Below, one piece after another: positions 44,052 through 53,072 of a stretch of DNA of 64,000 nt. Position 1 is the first letter of the stretch. Every line of letters begins with the position of its first letter. The position numbers were made by a program, and so were the translations under genes. The DNA lies in contig CAVXTB010000001.1 in NCBI GenBank assembly GCA_963764585.1, positions 558,001 to 622,000 on the forward strand, given 5' to 3'. This DNA comes from JAOPZW01 sp963764585. Lineage in GTDB: Bacteria; Actinomycetota; Thermoleophilia; Solirubrobacterales; Solirubrobacteraceae. The notes beneath the pieces are model-generated. The model saw only the letters and a list, made by a program, of their open reading frames with translations, did not search any database and had not been told where the DNA came from.

Positions 44052-44666
44052 ATGCCCTACCGCCCCACCGAGCGCACCGAGGCCCGGCGCGCGCAGTCGC
44101 GCGAGCGGATCGTGCGCGCGGCCCACGAGCTCATCGCTCGCGGCGGCTACCGCGAGGCGCAGGTCGCCGCCGTGGCCGCGCGCGCCGGCGTGGCGACCGG
44201 CACGGTCTACCGCCACTTCCCGTCCAAGGCCGAGCTGTTCGCGGAGGTCTTCCGGCGCGCCTCGCAGCGCGAGGTCGACGCCACCCGGGCCGCGGCGCAG
44301 GGCGCCGGCGGCTCGGCCCGGCAGCGTCTCGCGGCCGCCGTCGAGACCTTCGCCCGCCGCGCGCTGCGCGGGCGGCGCCTGGCCTGGGCGCTGCTGGCCG
44401 AGCCGGTCGATCCCGCCGTCGAGGTCGAGCGCCTGACCTTCCGCCGCGCCTACGCGGCGGGCTTCGCCGACTGGCTGCGCGCCGGCGTCGCCGCCGGCGA
44501 GCTGCCCGCCCAGAACGTCGAGCTGGCCGCCGCCGCGCTCGTCGGCGCGCTCGGCGAGGCGCTCGTCGGCCCGCTGTCGCCGGTGGCGGCGGACGTCGAC
44601 GCCGACGCGTTCGTCTCAGACCTCGTCACCTTCTGCCTTCGCTCCGTCACCGAGGAGACCCCCTGA
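44052..44666 (+). CDS. TetR-family regulator of the adjacent acyl-CoA dehydrogenase
   Basis: 204 residues. The helix-turn-helix spans about 15-62 (RERIVRAAHELIARGGYREAQVAAVAARAGVATGTVYRHF). The C-terminal half is helical, with LAWALLAEPVDPAVEVERLTFRRAYA, a pattern seen in TetR proteins that regulate fatty-acid or acyl-CoA metabolism. Its stop shares a base with the acyl-CoA dehydrogenase start (TGATG), so the two are translationally coupled and probably functionally linked. Confidence 0.88.
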   Translation: MPYRPTERTEARRAQSRERIVRAAHELIARGGYREAQVAAVAARAGVATGTVYRHFPSKAELFAEVFRRASQREVDATRAAAQGAGGSARQRLAAAVETFARRALRGRRLAWALLAEPVDPAVEVERLTFRRAYAAGFADWLRAGVAAGELPAQNVELAAAALVGALGEALVGPLSPVAADVDADAFVSDLVTFCLRSVTEETP

Positions 44667-46306
44667 TGCTCACGAGCACGACCACCGCGACCCATGAGGT
44701 CCTCAACCAGGCTGAGCCGATGGCGGGCCGCAACCTCTTCGACGACCACGTCGCGCTGGGCGAGGCGCTCGGTCGCGAGGGCGCCGGGTGGGCGCGCGAG
44801 CGCGTGCGCGCCGCGGGCGCGTTCTGGGGCGGCGAGCCCATGCGCTGGGGCTTCGAGGCCAACGAGCACCCGCCGGTCCTGCACACCCACGACCGCTTCG
44901 GCCGTCGCCGCGACGAGGTCGAGTTCCACCCCGCGTGGCACGCGCTGATGCGCGCCGGGGTCGAGCACGAGCTGCACGCGCTGCCGTGGCGGACCGACCA
45001 GCCCGGCGCGCACGTCGCGCGCGCGGCGACGTACATCTGCTCCGCGCAGGCCGAGGCCGGGTTCGGCTGCCCGATCACGATGACGTTCGCCGCGGTGCCC
45101 GCGCTGCGTGCCCAGCCCGACCTCGCCGACGAGTGGATCCCGCGCCTGACCGCGACGACCTACGACCCGGAGCTGAAGGCCGGCAAGCCGAGCGCCCTGT
45201 GCGGCATGGCGATGACCGAGAAGCAGGGCGGCTCGGACGTCCGCGCCAACACCACGCGCGCGTTGCCCGCCGACGACGGCTGGTGGGAGCTCACCGGGCA
45301 CAAGTGGTTCTGCAGCGCCCCGATGTGCGACCTCTTCCTCGTGCTCGCGCAGACCGACGAAGGCGTCACCTGCTTCGCGCTGCCGCGCGTCCTGCCCGAC
45401 GGCTCGCGCAACGCCGGCTTCCAGCTGCAGCGCCTGAAGGACAAGCTCGGCAATCGCTCCAACGCGTCCAGCGAGGTCGAGTTCCGCGGCGCGCTGGCGC
45501 GGATGGTCGGCGAGCCCGGCCGCGGCGTGCCGACGATCATCGAGATGGTCAACCACACGCGCCTCGACTGCGTCATCGGCACCGCCGGCGGCATGCGCGC
45601 CGCCGTGGCCAACGCGACCTGGCACGCCGCGCACCGCAGCGCGTTCGGCGCGCGCCTGATCGAGCAGCCGCTCATGGTCAACGTCCTCGCCGATCTCGCC
45701 ATCGAGTCCGAGGCCGCCACCGTCGTCGCGCTGCGCCTCGCCCGCGCGTACGACGAGGCGCCGGACGATCCGCGCGCCGACGCGTTCAAGCGCCTGGCCA
45801 CCGCGGTCAGCAAGTACCACATCTGCAAGCGCGCCCCCGGCCACGCCTACGAGGCGCTCGAGTGCCTGGGCGGCAACGGCTACGTCGAGGCGTCGGGCAT
45901 GCCGCGGCTGTACCGCGAGGCCCCGCTGGCCTCGATCTGGGAGGGCTCGGGCAACGTCATGGCGCTCGACGTGCTGCGCGCCCTGGCCAAGAGCCCCGAG
46001 GCGCTCGACGTCTTCTTCGCCGAGGTCGACGAGGCCGCGGGCGCCGATGCCCGGCTCGACGCCTTCGCGGCGGCCACGCGCGCCGAGTCCGCCGACCACG
46101 ACGCGATCGAGCCGCGGGCGCGGCGCGTCGTCGAGCGCATGGCGCTGTGCCTGCAGGGCTCGCTGCTCGTGCGCCACGCGCCGCCGGCGGTGGCCGACGC
46201 GTTCTGCGCCGCGCGCCTGGAGGGCGACGCGGGCCTGAGCTACGGCACGCTGCCCTCCGGCGCGGACGCGGCGGCGATCGTGGCGCGCCACGCGCCGCCG
46301 CTGTAG
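44666..46306 (+). CDS. AidB-like acyl-CoA dehydrogenase
   Basis: 546 residues, the size of the AidB group rather than standard 380-residue acyl-CoA dehydrogenases. The flavin-binding motif MAMTEKQGGSDVRANTT near residue 180 and WELTGHKWFCSAPMCD near 208 are diagnostic; RLKDKLGNRSNASSEVEF near 260 is also AidB-like. The C-terminal helical bundle contains YEALECLGGNGYVEASGMPRLYRE and a further AidB-specific extension. Members bind FAD and either oxidise branched acyl-CoA or protect DNA against alkylation in E. coli. It converges on the chemoreceptor gene with only 4 bp between stops. Confidence 0.88.
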   Translation: MLTSTTTATHEVLNQAEPMAGRNLFDDHVALGEALGREGAGWARERVRAAGAFWGGEPMRWGFEANEHPPVLHTHDRFGRRRDEVEFHPAWHALMRAGVEHELHALPWRTDQPGAHVARAATYICSAQAEAGFGCPITMTFAAVPALRAQPDLADEWIPRLTATTYDPELKAGKPSALCGMAMTEKQGGSDVRANTTRALPADDGWWELTGHKWFCSAPMCDLFLVLAQTDEGVTCFALPRVLPDGSRNAGFQLQRLKDKLGNRSNASSEVEFRGALARMVGEPGRGVPTIIEMVNHTRLDCVIGTAGGMRAAVANATWHAAHRSAFGARLIEQPLMVNVLADLAIESEAATVVALRLARAYDEAPDDPRADAFKRLATAVSKYHICKRAPGHAYEALECLGGNGYVEASGMPRLYREAPLASIWEGSGNVMALDVLRALAKSPEALDVFFAEVDEAAGADARLDAFAAATRAESADHDAIEPRARRVVERMALCLQGSLLVRHAPPAVADAFCAARLEGDAGLSYGTLPSGADAAAIVARHAPPL

Positions 46307-46310
46307 GTGA

Positions 46311-48134
46311 CTACTCGAGCGTGAAGCGCCCGACGAGCTCGTCGAGCTCGCGCGCGGTGTGCGACAGGTCCTGGGCGGACGCCGCGATCTGCTGGGTCGA
46401 CGCGCTGGTCTGCTGCGCGGACGCGGAGACCTGCTGCGCGGAGGCCGAGGACTCCTCGGCGACCGCGGCGACCTCGGTGATGTCACCGGAGACCTGCGCG
46501 GCGCCGGCGGCGATCTGCTCGACGGCGGCGGAGACGTCGCCGACGCGCTTGGAGACGACCTCGACGCTCTCGGAGATGCGGTCGAACGCCTCACGGGCCT
46601 CGGCGACTGCGGTCGCGCCCAGCTCGCCGCGCTCGGCGCCGGCCTCGACGACCGTGATCGTGCGCTCGGTCTCGGTGCGAATCTCGGCGACCAGCTCGGC
46701 GATCGAGGACGCCGCGCGCTGCGACTCCTCGGCCAGCTTGCGGACCTCCTCGGCGACGACCGCGAAGCCGCGGCCCTGCTCGCCGGCGCGGGCGGCCTCG
46801 ATGGCCGCGTTGAGCGCCAGCAGGTTGGTCTGCTCGGCGATCGCGGTGATCGTGTCGACGATCCCGCCGATGCGCTGGCTCTTGGTGCCCAGCTCGCGGA
46901 TGGCCGTGCTGGCCTCGGCGGACGCGTCGCGCACGCCGGTGATGACCTCGGTGGCACGCTCGACCTTGGCGGCGCCGTCCTGCGCGGCCTCGCGGGCCTG
47001 CGCGGCGGCGACCGCGGTCTCCTGCGCGTCCTCGGCGGAGCTCGTGGTCGAGCTGGCGACCTGCTCGGTCGTCGAACGCGCCGACTCGATCGAGCGCACC
47101 TGGCGCTCGGCGCCCGCGGCGACGTCGCCGACCGCGCGCGCGATCTCCTCGATCGCGCGGCCGGTCTCGGCCGACGTCAGGGCGACCCGCTGGGAGGCGT
47201 CGGAGACCGACGCGGCCGAGCGCGACATCTGGGTGACGGCGCTGCGCAGCTCGGCGACAAGGCCGGCGAACGCGGCGCCGAGGCGGTCGCGCCCGGAGCG
47301 CGGCTTGACCTCGACGGTCAGCTCGCCACCGGCGACGCGGTCGGCGACGCCGGCCAGCTCGCGCAGGTGCTCGACCAGCGTCTGCAGCGCGCCGGCGGTG
47401 CGGCCGACCTCGTCGCGGCCGGAGACGGCCACGTCATGGTCGACGTCGCCCTCGGCCAGCGCCTCGGCGGCCTCGCTGACGCCGCGCAGGCGGCGGGTGA
47501 GCTCGCGGGCCAGCACGAAGGCGATGCCCGTGCTCAGCAGCAGCGCGATCAGGCCGAGGATCAGGCTCGTGCGCTTGGCCTTCTTCTCGGTCTGCGCGTA
47601 GGAGGCCGCGGCCCCCTTCTGGTCGGCGGTCGACTCCTTGATGAAGTCCTCGAGGCCCGTCATGATGGCGTCGGCGGCGTCGTTGACCTGGCCGGTGACG
47701 AGCTTCGTGGCTTTGGCCTGCTCCCCGGCGGCGACGGTGCGGAAAAGGAGGGCGTTCTTGCCCTGGAACGCACGCATGCCGGCGTCGATCTCGCGCAGCG
47801 CCTTGAAGTCCTTCGGATCGTTGGAGGCACGGCGCAGAGCGACCAGGTGCTGCTGGAGGACGCCGAAGTCGTCCGCGTAGTTGGCCTTGGTGGCGCCGTG
47901 GGTCAGCACGGCTTCGGTCTGCGAGAAGTGCACGTCGGACAGCGCGGCCTTCGCCTCGCCGGCGAAGACGATCTTGTCGAGGTCCTTGTGGGCGACGTCG
48001 GCGTACTCGGCCTCGAGGTGGCCGTAGCTCACCTGGCCGTAGACGATGATGGCGGCGGTCAGCGCGAGGACGATGCCGAAGCCGAGGGCCAGCTTGCGCG
48101 CGAGCGGAAGGTCGGAGAGATGAAGACGGGGCAT
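46311..48134 (-). CDS. methyl-accepting chemotaxis protein
   Basis: 607 residues, ATG preceded by CAGGAGACC. Two membrane helices at about 12-32 and 188-210 flank a four-helix-bundle sensor outside the cell. HAMP follows (ELTRRLRGVSEAAEALAEGD, about 212-262). The signalling hairpin tip AIAEQTNLLALNAAIEAARAGEQGRGFAVVAEEVRKLAEES near 440-480 is intact. The C-terminal tail repeats SASAQQ motifs. It would control CheA, but no che gene is in this window. The M50 protease gene starts divergently 63 bp away. Confidence 0.93.
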   Translation of the reverse strand: MPRLHLSDLPLARKLALGFGIVLALTAAIIVYGQVSYGHLEAEYADVAHKDLDKIVFAGEAKAALSDVHFSQTEAVLTHGATKANYADDFGVLQQHLVALRRASNDPKDFKALREIDAGMRAFQGKNALLFRTVAAGEQAKATKLVTGQVNDAADAIMTGLEDFIKESTADQKGAAASYAQTEKKAKRTSLILGLIALLLSTGIAFVLARELTRRLRGVSEAAEALAEGDVDHDVAVSGRDEVGRTAGALQTLVEHLRELAGVADRVAGGELTVEVKPRSGRDRLGAAFAGLVAELRSAVTQMSRSAASVSDASQRVALTSAETGRAIEEIARAVGDVAAGAERQVRSIESARSTTEQVASSTTSSAEDAQETAVAAAQAREAAQDGAAKVERATEVITGVRDASAEASTAIRELGTKSQRIGGIVDTITAIAEQTNLLALNAAIEAARAGEQGRGFAVVAEEVRKLAEESQRAASSIAELVAEIRTETERTITVVEAGAERGELGATAVAEAREAFDRISESVEVVSKRVGDVSAAVEQIAAGAAQVSGDITEVAAVAEESSASAQQVSASAQQTSASTQQIAASAQDLSHTARELDELVGRFTLE

Positions 48135-48167
48135 GGTCTCCTGGTCATCGACCGATGCCGTGCGCGC

Positions 48168-48196
48168 TTGACACCGTGCGCCTGGCACCATGTCAG
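48168..48196 (+). promoter_or_regulatory. possible promoter of the M50 protease gene
   Basis: TTGACA at 48168-48173 is followed after 17 nt by TGTCAG (48191-48196), immediately before the ATG at 48198. If used, the transcript would be nearly leaderless. Confidence 0.3.
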
Positions 48197-48197
48197 C

Positions 48198-49358
48198 ATG
48201 GGGACAGGGTCGATCCAGCTCGCCCGCATCTTCGGGATACGCATCGGTGCGAGCCCGAGCTGGTTCGTCGTGCTCTTCATCCTGATCATCGGGCTGTCGT
48301 CGTCGTACACCGACCGCTACAGCGACAGCACCGCCTACGGCATCGCCGTGGCCAGCGCCGCGCTGTTCTTCGCCTCGCTGACGCTCCACGAGCTCGGCCA
48401 CGCCCTGGTCGCGCGCCGCAACGGGATCGGGATCGCGGGCATCGACCTGTGGTTCTTCGGCGGGATCGCGAAGCTCACCCGCGACAGCTCCTCGCCGGGC
48501 GAGGAGTTCCGCGTCTCGGCGGCCGGGCCGGCGGTGACGCTCTTGATCATCGTCGTCTGCGTCGTGGCGGGCATCGCCATCGCCGGGTCCAACGACTTCC
48601 TCGACGCGGTCGCGCTGAACGCCAACCCGTCGCCAGGGATGGCCCTGCTGGGATGGCTGGCGCTCGTCAACGCCTTCCTGTTCGTCTTCAACATGGTGCC
48701 CGCCTTCCCGCTCGACGGCGGCCGGATCGCCAAGGCGGTCGCGTGGAAGATCACCGGTGACCGCAACCGTGGCACGCGCTTCTCCGCCCGCCTGGGCCAG
48801 GGCTTCTCCTACGTGCTCATCGGCGGCGGCATCTACCTGCTGATCGTCGGCGCCGCGTACACCGGCCTGTGGTTCATCGTCCTCGGGTGGTTCCTGGGCC
48901 AGACGGCGACCGGCGCGGTCGCGTCCAGCCGCTTCTCCGAGCGCCTGCAGGGCGTGACCGTGGCCGACGTCATGGACACCCAGCCGGTGTGGGTCCCCGG
49001 CGACACCACCGTGCTGCAGGCCCAGGACGAGTTCTTCCTGCGCTACCGCTGGCCGTGGTTCCCGGTCGCAGACCCGGCCTCGGGGCGCTTCCTGGGCCTG
49101 CTGCACCAGCACCGCGTCGACGGCGCGGTCGAGGAGGGCCGCCCCGCGCTGCCGGTCGCCGACGTCGTCGATCCGGAGGCCGACGAGGCCTTCCGGGTGC
49201 GCGACGACACCCCGATCGAGCAACTCGTCGGCTCTGAGGGACTGCGCTCGCTCGGGGCGCTGATGGTCATCGACCGCGACGACCGCCTACGCGGTGTCGT
49301 AACGGTCGAGCAGGTCCGGCGCGCGTTAAGCGCGGCGGTGTCGGGACGCACGGCCTAA
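48198..49358 (+). CDS. site-2 protease (M50) with CBS domains
   Basis: 386 residues. The zinc site is TLHELGHALVA, His64-Glu65-His68, in the second membrane helix, and the third ligand lies in FNMVPAFPLDGGR (about residue 172). Five to six membrane helices are followed at about 245-380 by two CBS domains (VADVMDTQPVWVPGDTTVLQA, LGALMVIDRDDRLRGVVTVEQ). This is the Rv2625c/RIP-family architecture, cutting transmembrane substrates in the bilayer, possibly sensing nucleotides through the CBS pair. It is upstream of sdhA by 16 nt. Confidence 0.9.
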   Translation: MGTGSIQLARIFGIRIGASPSWFVVLFILIIGLSSSYTDRYSDSTAYGIAVASAALFFASLTLHELGHALVARRNGIGIAGIDLWFFGGIAKLTRDSSSPGEEFRVSAAGPAVTLLIIVVCVVAGIAIAGSNDFLDAVALNANPSPGMALLGWLALVNAFLFVFNMVPAFPLDGGRIAKAVAWKITGDRNRGTRFSARLGQGFSYVLIGGGIYLLIVGAAYTGLWFIVLGWFLGQTATGAVASSRFSERLQGVTVADVMDTQPVWVPGDTTVLQAQDEFFLRYRWPWFPVADPASGRFLGLLHQHRVDGAVEEGRPALPVADVVDPEADEAFRVRDDTPIEQLVGSEGLRSLGALMVIDRDDRLRGVVTVEQVRRALSAAVSGRTA

Positions 49359-49374
49359 TAGAGTCCAACGGGCC

Positions 49375-51069
49375 ATGCCTGCACATGACGTCCTCATCAT
49401 CGGCGCGGGCCTCGCCGGCCAGCGCGCGGCGCTGGCGGCGGCGGATGCCGGAGCATCGGTCGCGCTCATGAGCAAGGTCCACCCGGTCCGCTCGCACTCG
49501 GTGGCGGCCGCGGGCGGCATCAACGCCGCTATCGATCCGGCCGACGACTGGCGCTCGCACGCCTTCGACACGGTCAAGGGCTCCGACTTCCTGGGCGACC
49601 AGGACGCGATCGAGATCATGTGCAGCGAGGCCCCCGGCGAGGTCATGCACCTCGAGCACATCGGGGTGACCTTCCACCGCAACGAGAGCGGCGAGCTGGA
49701 CCTGCGGGCGTTCGGCGGGGCGTCGATGAACCGCACCGCCTACGTGGCCGACATCACCGGCCAGGCGATGCTGCACGTCCTGTACGAGCAGGTCCTCAAG
49801 TACTCCGAGACGATCGAGCGCTTCGAGGAGTGGTTCGTCACCTCGCTGATCCTCGACGGCGACGGCACCTGCGTGGGCGCGGTCGCGCGCGACGTGCGCT
49901 CGGGGCGGATGGAGACCTTCGCCGCCAAGAACGTGATCCTCGCCTCGGGCGGCGCCGGCCAGTGCTACAAGCCGACGACCAACGCGCTCATCTGCACGGG
50001 TGACGGCATCGCGCAGGCCTACCAGGTCGGCGCGCCGCTGATGGACATGGAGATGATCCAGTACCACCCGACGTGCTTGGTCGAGACCGGCTTCCTCATC
50101 ACCGAGGGCGCGCGCGGCGAGGGCGCCCACCTCCTCAACTCCCAGGGCGAGCGCTTCATGGAGAAGTACGCGCCCAACAAGATGGAGCTGGCCTCGCGCG
50201 ACGTCGTCTCGCGCGCCGAGCAGACCGAGATCAACGAGGGCCGCGGGGTCGGCCGCGACGGCGTCGGGATCTACCTCGACATCACCGTGGTGCCGCGCAA
50301 GCGCACGCTCGAGGCCCTGCGCGAGATCGTCAACATCGGCAGGGACTTCGCTGGCACCGACATCACGCGCGAGCCGATCATCATCCGCCCAGGCCACCAC
50401 TACTTCATGGGCGGGGTCAAGACCGACGTCGACGGCGCGACGTCGATCCCCGGCCTGTACGCGGCCGGCGAGGTCGCCTGCGTCTCGGTCCACGGCGGCA
50501 ACCGCCTGGGCGCCAACTCGCTGCTGGACACGCTGATCTTCGGCCGGCGCTCCGGCGTGCACGCCGCCGCGCGCGCGAAGTCGATGCCGATGCCGACGGT
50601 CAGCGACGAGCAGCTGCGCCGCGACGCGGCGACGATCGACGAGATCATCGCCCGCGAGCGCACGGGCCGGCGCGTATCGGAGATCAAGGAGGAGCTCGGC
50701 AACGAGATGAACCGCCACGTCGCCGTCTTTCGCGACGAGGCGGGCCTGCGCGAAGCCCACGACGTGGTGCGCCGCCTCAAGGAGGAGGCAAGGACCGCCT
50801 ACATCGATGACCGCGGCACCGTCTTCAACCAAGACGTCCTCGGCGCCCTCGAGCTGGGGTACATGCTCGATACCGCCGAGACGATCGTCGTCGCCTCGAT
50901 CGAGCGCAAGGAGTCGCGCGGCGCGCAGTTCCGCACCGACTACCCCGAGCGCAACGACGACGTCTGGCTCAAGCACATCGACATCGGCCGCAACGGGGAC
51001 GACGTCCCGGAGGTGACCTACTCGCCGGTGACGATCACGCAGTGGCAGCCCGAGGAGCGCAAGTACTGA
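49375..51069 (+). CDS. sdhA: succinate dehydrogenase flavoprotein subunit
   Basis: 564 residues. FAD loop VLIIGAGLAGQRAALAAADAG at 6-26, FAD-linking histidine region VHPVRSHSVAAAGGINAAID near 40, catalytic region VYHPT-like IQYHPTCLVETGFLITEGARGEGA near 228, and EPIIIRPGHHYFMGGVKTDVDG near 340. The C-terminal Arg/Tyr-rich end lacks extra domains. It oxidises succinate to fumarate as the peripheral subunit on the cytosolic face. It is translationally coupled to sdhB (TGATG). Confidence 0.93.
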   Translation: MPAHDVLIIGAGLAGQRAALAAADAGASVALMSKVHPVRSHSVAAAGGINAAIDPADDWRSHAFDTVKGSDFLGDQDAIEIMCSEAPGEVMHLEHIGVTFHRNESGELDLRAFGGASMNRTAYVADITGQAMLHVLYEQVLKYSETIERFEEWFVTSLILDGDGTCVGAVARDVRSGRMETFAAKNVILASGGAGQCYKPTTNALICTGDGIAQAYQVGAPLMDMEMIQYHPTCLVETGFLITEGARGEGAHLLNSQGERFMEKYAPNKMELASRDVVSRAEQTEINEGRGVGRDGVGIYLDITVVPRKRTLEALREIVNIGRDFAGTDITREPIIIRPGHHYFMGGVKTDVDGATSIPGLYAAGEVACVSVHGGNRLGANSLLDTLIFGRRSGVHAAARAKSMPMPTVSDEQLRRDAATIDEIIARERTGRRVSEIKEELGNEMNRHVAVFRDEAGLREAHDVVRRLKEEARTAYIDDRGTVFNQDVLGALELGYMLDTAETIVVASIERKESRGAQFRTDYPERNDDVWLKHIDIGRNGDDVPEVTYSPVTITQWQPEERKY

Positions 51070-52166
51070 TGGCCGACACCCACAAGCCGCCGCAGGACTT
51101 CACGCTGCGCCTGCGGCGCTACGACCCCGAGTCGGGCGACGCCCCCTACTGGGACGAGCACACGATCCAGCTCGAGCCCCACCGCTCGGTGCTCGAGGGC
51201 ATCCTGCAGGCCAAGGCGCGCTTCGACGGCTCGATCGGCATCCGCTGCTCGTGTCGCGCGGCGATCTGCGGCTCGTGCGGCGTGCGCGTCAACGGCCAGC
51301 CCGGCCTGGCCTGCCACACGCACCTCGACAACGCGCTCGCGTCGTCGCGCGACGGCGTCATCGAGGTCGAGCCGATGGGCAACATGCCCGTCCTCAAGGA
51401 CCTGATCGTCGACATGGACGCGGTCCACTGGAAGAAGATCCAGCGCGTCACGCCGTGGCTCATCAACAAGGAGCCGATCCCCGAGCGCGAGTACGTCGTG
51501 CCGCGCGAGTCGATGATCGACGTGACGCAGTCGATGGCGTGCATCCAGTGCGGCGCGTGCGTGAGCGACTGCCTGTCGATGGAGGTCGACCCGCTGTTCG
51601 TCGGCCCCGCCGCGCTGGCCAAGGCCTACCGCTTCGTCGGCGACCCGCGCGACGCCCAGCAGGCCGAGCGCCTGCTCGACCTCGCCGAGGACCCGCACGG
51701 GATCTTCGACTGCACGCACTGCTTCAAGTGCATCGAGGCCTGCCCCAAGGGCGTCGCGCCGATGAGCCAGATCATGCGCCTGCGCCGCCGCGCCACCGCC
51801 GACCACCACATCAAGGACCGCAACAACGGCGAGCGCCACGAGGCGGCCTTCACGACGCTCGTGCGCGACAACGGCCTGCTGTGGGAGGCCGAGCTGCTGC
51901 CGCGCTCCTACGGCGGCAACACGTTCTTCGGCAAGTTCATGCCGCCGGCGGCGCTGGAGCTCGTCCACTCGCTGCCGGTGATCACCAAGGCGCTCGTGCG
52001 CCGCAAGGTCACGCTGACGGGTGCGCTGAAGCCGCACAAGATCCCGAAGGAGGACCTCAAGCAGGTGCAGCGCATCTACGACACCGTCGAGGGCCGCGAC
52101 GAGCGCGTCGAGCTGAACCTCTACATCTCGGGCGTGGACGAGGACATCGAGGAGACGACGGGATGA
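51069..52166 (+). CDS. sdhB: succinate dehydrogenase iron-sulfur subunit with C-terminal extension
   Basis: 365 residues, about 120 more than a standard SdhB. The [2Fe-2S] set is RCSCRAAICGSCG (about 58-70) with GQPGLAC, then two cluster motifs CIQCGACVSDCLS near 159 and CTHCFKCIEACPKG near 220. The C-terminal third (about 245-365) is charged and has no cysteines, a form seen with CCG-type partners. It carries electrons from SdhA to SdhE. Its stop overlaps the sdhE ATG (ATGA). Confidence 0.92.
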   Translation: MADTHKPPQDFTLRLRRYDPESGDAPYWDEHTIQLEPHRSVLEGILQAKARFDGSIGIRCSCRAAICGSCGVRVNGQPGLACHTHLDNALASSRDGVIEVEPMGNMPVLKDLIVDMDAVHWKKIQRVTPWLINKEPIPEREYVVPRESMIDVTQSMACIQCGACVSDCLSMEVDPLFVGPAALAKAYRFVGDPRDAQQAERLLDLAEDPHGIFDCTHCFKCIEACPKGVAPMSQIMRLRRRATADHHIKDRNNGERHEAAFTTLVRDNGLLWEAELLPRSYGGNTFFGKFMPPAALELVHSLPVITKALVRRKVTLTGALKPHKIPKEDLKQVQRIYDTVEGRDERVELNLYISGVDEDIEETTG

Positions 52167-53065
52167 GGGTCGCGTACTGGCCCGGCTGCGTGAGCCGCGG
52201 GTTCACGCCCGAGCTCCACGGCTCGATGGCCAAGATCGCGCCGCTGCTCGACATCGAGCTCGTCGAGCTCGACCGCGCGTGCTGCACCGGCGCCGGCGTC
52301 ATCGCCGAGCACAACCAGGAGCTGGCCGACACGCTCAACGCGCGGACGTTCGCGCTCGCCCAGCGCGTCGACGGCGCCGACCTGATGATGAACATCTGCT
52401 CGACCTGCCAGGGCGCGCAGAGCGAGTGCCAGGAGCGCCTCGACGCCAGCGCTGAGTACCGCGCCCAGGTCAACGAGACGCTGTCGGCCGAGGGCCTGTC
52501 CTACGAGAAGGGCATCACCAACAAGAACTTCCTGTGGCTGCTGGTCGAGGAGATCGGCCTCGACGAGCTGCGCGCGCGGATCAAGCGCCCGCTGACCGAC
52601 CTCAAGGTCGGCCCGTTCTACGGCTGCTACATCGTGCGCCCGATCGATCGCCTGGGCATCGACGCCGCCGAGCGCCCGCGCGACACCTACCTGGCGCAGG
52701 TCATCGAGGCCCTCGGCGGCACGGTCATCGAGTACGCCGGCTCGCACAAGTGCTGCGGCTTCCCGATCATCACGATGAACAAGGACGCCTCGCTCAAGCA
52801 GGCCGGCCGCCACCTCGGCGACGCCGTCGACGCCGACGCCGACTGCCTCGTCACGCCGTGCCCGCTGTGCCACCTGAACCTCGATCTCCAGCAGCCGCTG
52901 GCCGAGCGCGTCGTCGGGCGCGAGCTCAACATGCCGGTCCTGCACCTGCCCCAGCTCGTCGGGCTCGCGCTGGGCCTCGAGCCCAAGGAGCTCGGCATGC
53001 AGCGCCATGTGGTGAAGCCAGCGTCGGTGATCGACTGGACGACGTCGGTCGTCGCGGGCGTCTGA
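52163..53065 (+). CDS. sdhE: SdhE-type (HdrB-like) CCG subunit of succinate dehydrogenase
   Basis: 300 residues. Two CCG cysteine-rich domains: first YWPGCVSRGF, LDRACCTGAGVIAEHNQE and MNICSTCQGAQ; second FYGCYIVRP, GSHKCCGFPIITMNKDAS and VTPCPLCHLNL. This is the heterodisulfide-reductase B / SQR class E architecture that coordinates an unusual [4Fe-4S] centre. No membrane helix is visible, so association with the membrane must be through other proteins or amphipathic surfaces. It replaces the SdhC/SdhD cytochrome b anchors, which are absent from this locus. Confidence 0.92.
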   Translation: MRVAYWPGCVSRGFTPELHGSMAKIAPLLDIELVELDRACCTGAGVIAEHNQELADTLNARTFALAQRVDGADLMMNICSTCQGAQSECQERLDASAEYRAQVNETLSAEGLSYEKGITNKNFLWLLVEEIGLDELRARIKRPLTDLKVGPFYGCYIVRPIDRLGIDAAERPRDTYLAQVIEALGGTVIEYAGSHKCCGFPIITMNKDASLKQAGRHLGDAVDADADCLVTPCPLCHLNLDLQQPLAERVVGRELNMPVLHLPQLVGLALGLEPKELGMQRHVVKPASVIDWTTSVVAGV

Positions 53066-53072
53066 GCCGCCG

